Assembly (NCBI RefSeq): GCF_014898815.1
Contig: NW_026515504.1
Span: forward strand, 186,001-250,000
Length of the DNA: 64,000 nt
Reading direction: 5' to 3'
Source of the DNA: Panonychus citri
Lineage: Eukaryota > Arthropoda > Arachnida > Trombidiformes > Tetranychidae
Shown here in pieces: positions 58,464-64,000 of the stretch (position 1 is its first letter; each line of letters opens with the position of its first letter). The notes under the pieces are model-generated. The model had not been told where the DNA came from and did not search any database. It saw only the letters and a program-made list of their open reading frames with translations. Position numbers and translations under genes: made by a program.

Positions 58464-59834
58464 GTAATTAATCTAATACATGATCTTATTGATGATGAAA
58501 GATTTAATCAATGTAAACATTATCCTCATCATCTAATCAGGTCAAGATCATCTAATAAGAGACTAAGTTAAATGTTTCTAGTTTCATCATTACAAAAGCA
58601 TTACTATGGATTTGGTTAGACAAACTATTATATAAAATGATGACAATCAAATATAATTGTGATTCTAACCATTTCCTTCAGTAATCAGGATGTTTCTGTT
58701 TGTTTTTTGTCTTCATCTTTTTTACATGTCGATGAAAAAAAGTAATAAATTTACACTTTTTACACACTTTTGTTATATCTAAAGACAAATCCATCCAAAC
58801 AATTACAATTATCCATGCATCTACTATACACAATTAGGTTTCCATTACAATTACAATTGCAATTGGTTTTTTTTAATTCCAATCTCGATTAGTGTAACCT
58901 TATCACTCTTAATAATATTGTTAACGGTAGGATGTTTTCTCGTTTACAAGGTTAAATTTGCAATGAGATTTTCTCGTTACTTTTAAAAACGAAATTAAAT
59001 TTGGATTGAAAATAGTTGAGCATCATCAATGCAACTCTCATATATGCAAATGAGGATAATTTAATTGTTTGGAATGTAAACTCTATTGTTATTATTTTTC
59101 ACCATTGGCAACATGCTTTATGCTGATTAATAAGCCATTGACTCACAATTAGTCTTCGTTGTAATTGTTGTGGTAAAGTTTGAGAGTAATTGCTGATCAC
59201 AATATCGATGAGCATGTTTATTAATTAGCCAAGAAAAAGCGTAAACTTAGTTGAATGTTAAATTTAGATACACAAATGATTCAGCTAAAGCGATTTGATC
59301 ATTGTGTCGGGTTTTAGAGTGGACAAGGGTCAGAGTACCGAACAAAACTCTCTATGGTCCGTTTTGTCCCAATCAACTAATTCACTGGTGTTTTATTCAC
59401 CCACTAATTAAGGTCTATCAATAAAGGTGGACCATTGGCTTTTATAAGCTCTTAAATTTAGCTTTTATTAACTATTGAATAATGGTCAGTATTAATGTTT
59501 GATGAGTAACTTGGAAAGGTTAATTGAAGGGTAATAGTAACTAAGAGGTTACAAGAACTTTTATAAGTGACAATTAGGTAGAAACAGGTAATGAGGACTA
59601 ATTGGAATGACTTATAAAGTTGAACAAATTAGGAACTTAAAAGTAATTAAAACAAAGATTCACTAATTGTTGCTTTATGGCAAAATGTGTTGTCTTTTAA
59701 ACCAAATGAAAGGTGATTGACAACAACAAAGGCGACAATTAGAGGTAGTGATTAATGAAGAAGCGCGAAAATTGAGGTTCTTAAGGCAATACCTTACATA
59801 TCCCCAGTTTTGATTAAGAATGGATCTCAATTTT
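58464..59834 (+). other. Putative cortactin intron 3, before retroelement
   Basis: AT-rich. No cortactin repeat exon found here on the plus strand, and no other gene recognised. Confidence 0.55.
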
Positions 59835-60379
59835 TCAGAGCTGATTCTGTTCCTGGACTCTTAAAAGGAGAAGGAAGAGATGAAGTGGGAGATAGTTGAT
59901 TTTCAGGGTATGAGGAGATAAAGTTCCATCAGCACATGAATTTGAATCGGAGGCACTATCACTTTCATCTTCTTGAATGAAGCTTTCATCAGCTTGAATA
60001 GGGACAGTTTCAGTTTTATCACCATTGGAATCCAATAAAGGAACATCATCTGAATGATGAGATGGTGAATCTTCTTCAGGAATAGTCGATAAAGGCTCAT
60101 AGATTTTTTCTTTATCAATCTTTTCTAAGAGAACGAAATTTGGATCAACTTGTTCCGATCGATCAGAGATTCGAATTGGTTTATACCGATAAGTTGTATC
60201 ATTCCATTCTTTTGGCCATTGAGCGATGTTTTTATCAACATTACTTTCGAATAGGAGTAACATGGCTGCGACATCTTGATTGCTGGTACAACTTTTGTTG
60301 TGAATTCCACCAGTGGCAGTAGCAATTCCTCGATTCTTTCCCATTCGAAGAAGTAGAGATTAAGGGCAGCGGGCTTCAA
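59835..60379 (-). CDS. Continuation of exonuclease-like ORF, shifted frame
   Basis: Seen: a 169-codon frame from the ATG at 60344, overlapped by another frame from 60379. Its start (GGIHNKSCTSNQDVAAMLLL) resembles the third exonuclease motif of the REXO/ISG20-type DEDDh fold (H..S..DA..ML), with its Asp kept. Then an Asp/Glu/Ser-rich tail and a hydrophobic end. It follows the 60508 stop by about 160 bases, so it may be the C-terminus of the preceding ORF displaced by a frameshift. A spliced intron is an alternative, but no clean donor was found. Confidence 0.5.
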
Positions 60380-60507
60380 TAGCTGGAGAGTGAATTGGTT
60401 TTATAACATAACCTCGGAAGATGAGAAAGATATAATATGAAGACATTGGATTAGTGAGATAAGGAGGTAATAATAGATCATATCTCGGAACTTTGGACGA
60501 AGACGAT

Positions 60508-62178
60508 TTATCTCATCATTGGTGTAACAAAGTTTTGCATAATAAAATAAACTTGATCCGATGATTTGTTTAGAGGCACGAAGTATTTAGTTACTTGATC
60601 ACGGGCTGAGATTAAACTCTTAGATCTCTTGATATCATCATAGGTTAAACCATTAAATTGGCTATTCATATTCGCTATGATATTTTTTGGATATCGAATG
60701 AAGGTCTCATATATAACTTCATGGTTACCATTGATGATGATGACCCAAATCGGTAGATTTTTACCATTAGTTCCAACACAATAAGTAGCATGAACACTGA
60801 TTGTTCGCTCTTTTTCAGGGTGAATTTCGGAACGGGCGATGATATCATTGAGGACGGTTGATGAGATTGAGGGAAATTCAGGGTTAGGACGACATTGCCA
60901 TCGCTTTAGAAAAGCAAGTCTTTTCACATTGTTACGATATTTCCTCTCGGATGAAGCATTTTCATCGGTTTTGATTTCATTATCAGGGGTTACAATACTT
61001 TCATAAGTAAAAAGTTCTTGGTGATAATCTTCTTGCTCAGCTTCTGGAACCATGAAAAGAGGATCAATAAAGATGAATGGTTTTTCTTCACTATCTGAAT
61101 AAACGGATGTAGTTGAAGAGGCAGAAGTAATTGAGAGAGCACGATCCCATTCAGGGCATTTATCTTTACGATTTTTCTGAATCCATTGTAAAGTAATCGA
61201 GGGAAATTTTTGGTATTGGAAAGCTCTTGGTTTGCGTTGAAATGAATGAGTAGGATGATCCCAAAGGGCTTTAGGTCCTGAAGTTGGTGCAAATCCAATA
61301 GCTTGAGCCCATCGTTCACCATCATAAACTGGTCTGTATGGGTCATTAATTTTTCTTTCATTTTCACCAAAATTGTCTCTAATATTGGCTTGTAATCGTA
61401 ATGTAGATGGAGGAAGATCATCAGGTTTCTCTTTATGAGAACGGAAAATTGTAAACTTCAAACGTTGATTCCAATAAGCAGGAATAGATGAGGCACATGA
61501 AGTAAGGGCACGATGTTGAGGAACAAGAATATCGGCTAAGGAGCAAGTAGATTCCTCGAGACTTTTTCGCACTGGTCCTTTATTGAAGTTGAGCGATAAA
61601 TTTGTATCATAATTAGAGTCCCAATCGCCTCGGAAACATTTCTTTTCATGAAGAATGATATGGTCGGAGGTTGATCTGAAGAAACAGAATTTTCGACGAC
61701 ATTCAAATTTACATTCTCCATAAAGGGAAAAATTTGTTGAACCATTTGGTTTACCGAATGAAGGAAAGAAGCTTTCATAAGCTACACGTCGAAGGCAAGA
61801 GGCAGTGATACATAAGAATTCATTTTCCAATTTTGGCTTAATGATGTTGATTCTTTCTGGAAATCGGTTGAGCCATGAAGCACATTCGAAACAGTACCAT
61901 CGGTGACAACCAGAACAAACTGAAGGTTCAGCACAAATCTGTTCACATAAATGACAAAGGATTTTTTCAACGAAATCAAATAGATTTGAATGGAAAACTT
62001 TAGCAGCTCTGAAACCTTTATGGGCATCGGTGTAATCAGCTTTTCTAATTTGAGGTGAATCAGCAACATTCAATTTGATTTTTTCTTTTAAAACTTCATA
62101 AAAGGCTGAGAGATTTTCATCACTTTTTGGTTGGAAGCTCATAAAAGCTTGAACTGAAGATGGGTCTTCATGAGACAT
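60508..62178 (-). CDS. Zinc-finger protein with exonuclease-like C-terminus, accessory ORF
   Basis: Seen: 556 residues from the ATG at 62178 (MSHEDPSSVQAFMSFQPKSD). A helical N-terminus is followed by a RING/TRAF-like Cys/His cluster (CHLCEQICAEPSVCSGCHRW, then CFECASW) and a second cluster (CKFECRRKFC, HEKKC). A long middle part has no recognised motif. The last 100 residues resemble the REXO/ISG20 DEDDh exonuclease fold: TISVHATYCVGTNGK, EVIYETFIRYPKNI, NGLTYDDIKRS. In that family the first motif is DxE (as in LDCEMVG); here the aligned residues are Ala and Tyr, so activity is unlikely. The upstream frame is open into the pol C-terminus, but a TATA box at 62310-62317 suggests a separate transcript. 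Not a standard gag, pol or env. Confidence 0.6.
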   Translation of the reverse strand: MSHEDPSSVQAFMSFQPKSDENLSAFYEVLKEKIKLNVADSPQIRKADYTDAHKGFRAAKVFHSNLFDFVEKILCHLCEQICAEPSVCSGCHRWYCFECASWLNRFPERINIIKPKLENEFLCITASCLRRVAYESFFPSFGKPNGSTNFSLYGECKFECRRKFCFFRSTSDHIILHEKKCFRGDWDSNYDTNLSLNFNKGPVRKSLEESTCSLADILVPQHRALTSCASSIPAYWNQRLKFTIFRSHKEKPDDLPPSTLRLQANIRDNFGENERKINDPYRPVYDGERWAQAIGFAPTSGPKALWDHPTHSFQRKPRAFQYQKFPSITLQWIQKNRKDKCPEWDRALSITSASSTTSVYSDSEEKPFIFIDPLFMVPEAEQEDYHQELFTYESIVTPDNEIKTDENASSERKYRNNVKRLAFLKRWQCRPNPEFPSISSTVLNDIIARSEIHPEKERTISVHATYCVGTNGKNLPIWVIIINGNHEVIYETFIRYPKNIIANMNSQFNGLTYDDIKRSKSLISARDQVTKYFVPLNKSSDQVYFIMQNFVTPMMR

Positions 62179-62309
62179 GATGAAAAAACGATTTAGAAAA
62201 AACGATTCACAGAGAAATTTTAAGTTGATTAAGAGAACACTTGAAGAGATGATAAAGTTAATGGGAATAAAACCAAAATTAAAGTGATTAATTAAACTAA
62301 TTTGATTGT

Positions 62310-62317
62310 CTTTTATA
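62310..62317 (-). promoter_or_regulatory. TATA box (TATAAAAG) upstream of accessory ORF
   Basis: Perfect TATAAAAG on the minus strand, about 130 bases 5' of the ATG at 62178, in an AT-rich stretch between the end of pol homology and the accessory ORF. Spacing fits an RNA polymerase II promoter with a roughly 100-base leader. Confidence 0.5.
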
Positions 62318-62399
62318 TGACTAATTGACTTTTGGCTTTCATTAGCTCGATGATTAAACAAAATGGTGACTTCCTGTGCGCGCTTAATGGTTGAATAGC

Positions 62400-62979
62400 A
62401 ACGGTTGTTAAGTGAACCATAAAGATAGAGGCACTGACCATATCGAGCGGGAGGTTTGATTTTTGATCGATTTCTTAATTTTTTGAGTTGATTAATTTCA
62501 TGAGATTTTTCTGAATCATCTGAAGAAGAATTTTCTGAACTTTCCTTTTCTGAGGAAGAAGATGAAGAAGACGAATCTTTGGAATCAATTACATCCAACG
62601 AAGGAGATTCTTTGGTTTCTTTAGAAATTTCCAATAAAGGAAAATCTTTGGAATCTTCATAAAAGGGTTTAGTTCGTTGAAGGTTAACTGAAGTTATCTC
62701 TTTAGTTTTTTCATTTTCGATTAATAAACTTCCTTTGATGATATCTTTGATGATATAAGGACCAGAATATTTAGATGATAACTTTTTACCAGAACCAGGA
62801 TGAGGGGCTTCTCTCTTTATTGAGACTTTATCGCCGATTTTATAAGGATGAGGTTTCTCAATTAATCGTTGCTTCTCAACGTAATTGATTTGATTTTGCA
62901 TTAATCTCTCTTTGAGCTTTCTTGCTTCATCGATTGAGATTGACATTGGTTCTAATGAAAGATGATTGTCAATGGGTTT
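62400..62979 (-). pseudogene. Gypsy integrase C-terminal domain (GPY/F-like) with Ser/Glu tail
   Basis: Seen: frame beginning near 62979, continuing ARKLKERLMQNQINY, then a GPY-type block (YKIGDKVSIKREAP, KYSGPYIIKDI, VNLQRTKPF) and an acidic Ser/Glu/Asp-rich stretch, ending with a basic PPARYGQ-like segment. Known: this C-terminal integrase module is typical of Ty3/gypsy elements. It lies in a different frame from the integrase core immediately upstream, so the polyprotein is broken here. Confidence 0.75.
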
Positions 62980-63395
62980 AGAAGGCCAATTTCAAACATT
63001 AAGAAGTGAGGAGGATATCTGGTTATCTTATGAACACTAGCATTAATGGAATAAACCATAGTGTCTAACTCAGATTCGATACCTTTGTAACCATTGGAAA
63101 GAACATAAATTCTTAACCTTTCACCAATAGTTCGATTTGTCCTTTCGACGAGTCCTTGTGACTGAGGATGATAAGCAGTGGAAACTTGATGCTTTATCGA
63201 TAAAGATGAGAGATAGTCTTCACATTCATGAGACAGAAAATTGCGACCACGATCTGTTTGAATAACTTTAGGAACACCGAATAAACGGAAGAAGTCCTGG
63301 AGGAAAGTTATTACCGTTTTTGCCTTTTGATTTTTATAAATCTTTGCATACGTATCTTGATAAACAATCACAAATAACAATGATAACACGATCAC
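62952..63395 (-). pseudogene. Gypsy integrase catalytic core, second half
   Basis: Seen: VIQTDRGRNFLS (second catalytic Asp) and HPQSQGLVERTNRTIG (catalytic Glu), with the expected DDE spacing. Lies in a different frame from the first half (63334 upward) and from the C-terminal domain. Two frame breaks indicate decay of this copy. Confidence 0.85.
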
Positions 63396-64000
63396 TTCCT
63401 TTTTTCATATTGATTGGCCCTTGGACATCAAGTTCTAATCTTTCCATAGTTTGATCAGGAATGGGCTTGAGATGAGCTTCGGAATAAGTGATGTTAGCGG
63501 GTTTTGCTTTCTGGCAAATTGAACATGATTTACAGAGTTTATCAACAGCTATACGTAGATTAGGCATATAAAAGCGGCGTGATAGATCAAGAAAGGTCTT
63601 TTCAGTGGCAAAATGTCCACCAAGAGTCGATTCATGTTCTTCCTTGAACAATTTAAGAAGAATCGGCTGATTAATAACAATACGATCAACAGTATGATAT
63701 TTATCTTTATTCTTAAAAAGAATACCATTTTTAAGATTAAATTGACGAGTTTGTTTGTCGAGTGATTCTTTAGGAAGAATTAATTTTTGTTTTATCACAG
63801 ATAATTCTTTATCTTTATCTTGATGATTGATCACGAATTGTTTCCATTTATCTTGATTCTTAATGAAGAGAAGACGAGAAGATAAATTCAATGAAGAAAC
63901 AGATTTTCTTTCAGAAGAAATAAGAATATTGGTATATCCAATTTCACCAATATCAGTTAGATCAGGATCAGAATAAAATGGATCAAGATAAGAGAGGTTC
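63334..64000 (-). pseudogene. Gypsy pol, integrase zinc-binding domain and start of core
   Basis: Seen: HHCC zinc-binding domain (HESTLGGHFATEKTF, CKSCSICQKAKP), then LELDVQGPI with the first catalytic Asp. The frame ends at 63334 inside the core, overlapping the next frame by about 60 bases. It stays open to the right edge of the window with an upstream acidic segment, so the RT/RNase H part is probably outside. Confidence 0.85.

Larger units (their letters stand above)
59835..64000 (-). mobile_element. Ty3/gypsy-type retroelement remnant with accessory ORFs
   Basis: On the minus strand, from the right window edge: pol region before integrase, integrase zinc-binding and catalytic core in two overlapping frames, integrase C-terminus, then a TATA box and a zinc-finger/exonuclease-like ORF and its out-of-frame tail. 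At least two frame breaks in pol show it is decayed. No LTR was identified. The RT/RNase H part, if present, lies beyond 64000. Confidence 0.85.

Noticed and set aside
62178..62400. Fusion of gypsy pol with the accessory ORF into one long protein
   Set aside because: The frame is continuous, but the linking stretch is AT-rich with a TATA box and has no domain character, so the continuity is probably fortuitous.
1..64000. CRISPR arrays, tRNA or rRNA genes
   Set aside because: No spaced direct repeats of CRISPR type, no cloverleaf with A/B boxes and no rRNA-like conserved block were recognised by eye.

Overview
This is eukaryotic nuclear DNA from an arthropod. It is AT-rich, introns are mostly 60-200 bp with clean GT-AG ends, CT/GA and GAT microsatellites are common, and conserved animal genes sit on both strands. 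The gene set (CRF-binding protein, QIL1-like MIC13, PHF14, cortactin, ZnT7, a mitochondrial-type P450 fragment) and the compact layout suggest a chelicerate such as an acariform mite. The species cannot be fixed from sequence alone. // 1-14.8 kb: a secreted PAN-like plus F-type-lectin protein (partial, -), a single-pass membrane protein of unknown function (+, 5' end unresolved), PHF14 (-), corticotropin-releasing-factor-binding protein (-), about 2.5 kb of purine-rich non-coding DNA, and a secreted Gln/Ser/Pro-rich protein (+). // 15.9-28.4 kb: two near-identical, intron-containing, intact MIC13/QIL1-like genes in inverted orientation (16.0-16.6 kb, -; 27.7-28.3 kb, +). Between them lie a non-LTR retrotransposon (about 16.9-22.5 kb, -) with four long uninterrupted frames, the zinc transporter ZnT7 (+), and an unrecognised basic/Pro-rich protein (-). 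// 28.6-41 kb: DAD1 (-), an SLC41 magnesium-transporter-like gene (+), ETF alpha (+), a PH-FYVE Phafin (-), and a P450 pseudogene cut off before its haem-binding cysteine (-). // 41.8-58.5 kb: a CUB plus seven-LDLa transmembrane receptor (+), CLIP-170/190 with one frame slip in an A-run (+), an AIG1/ADTRP-family lipid hydrolase (-), and the 5' exons of cortactin (+). // 59.8-64 kb: a Ty3/gypsy-type pol relic (-) downstream of the cortactin exons. It is followed by a zinc-finger ORF with its own TATA box and an exonuclease-like C-terminus that seems to have lost catalytic residues. // The host genes are unrelated housekeeping, signalling and cytoskeletal genes with no operon logic. Two mitochondrial functions (MIC13, ETFA), endosome/cytoskeleton functions (Phafin, CLIP, cortactin) and metal transport (ZnT7, SLC41) are represented. 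The most unusual content is the architecture of the two retroelements and the inverted MIC13 duplication. No tRNA, rRNA or CRISPR array was recognised. Exon ends were read by eye from splice signals and phase continuity.
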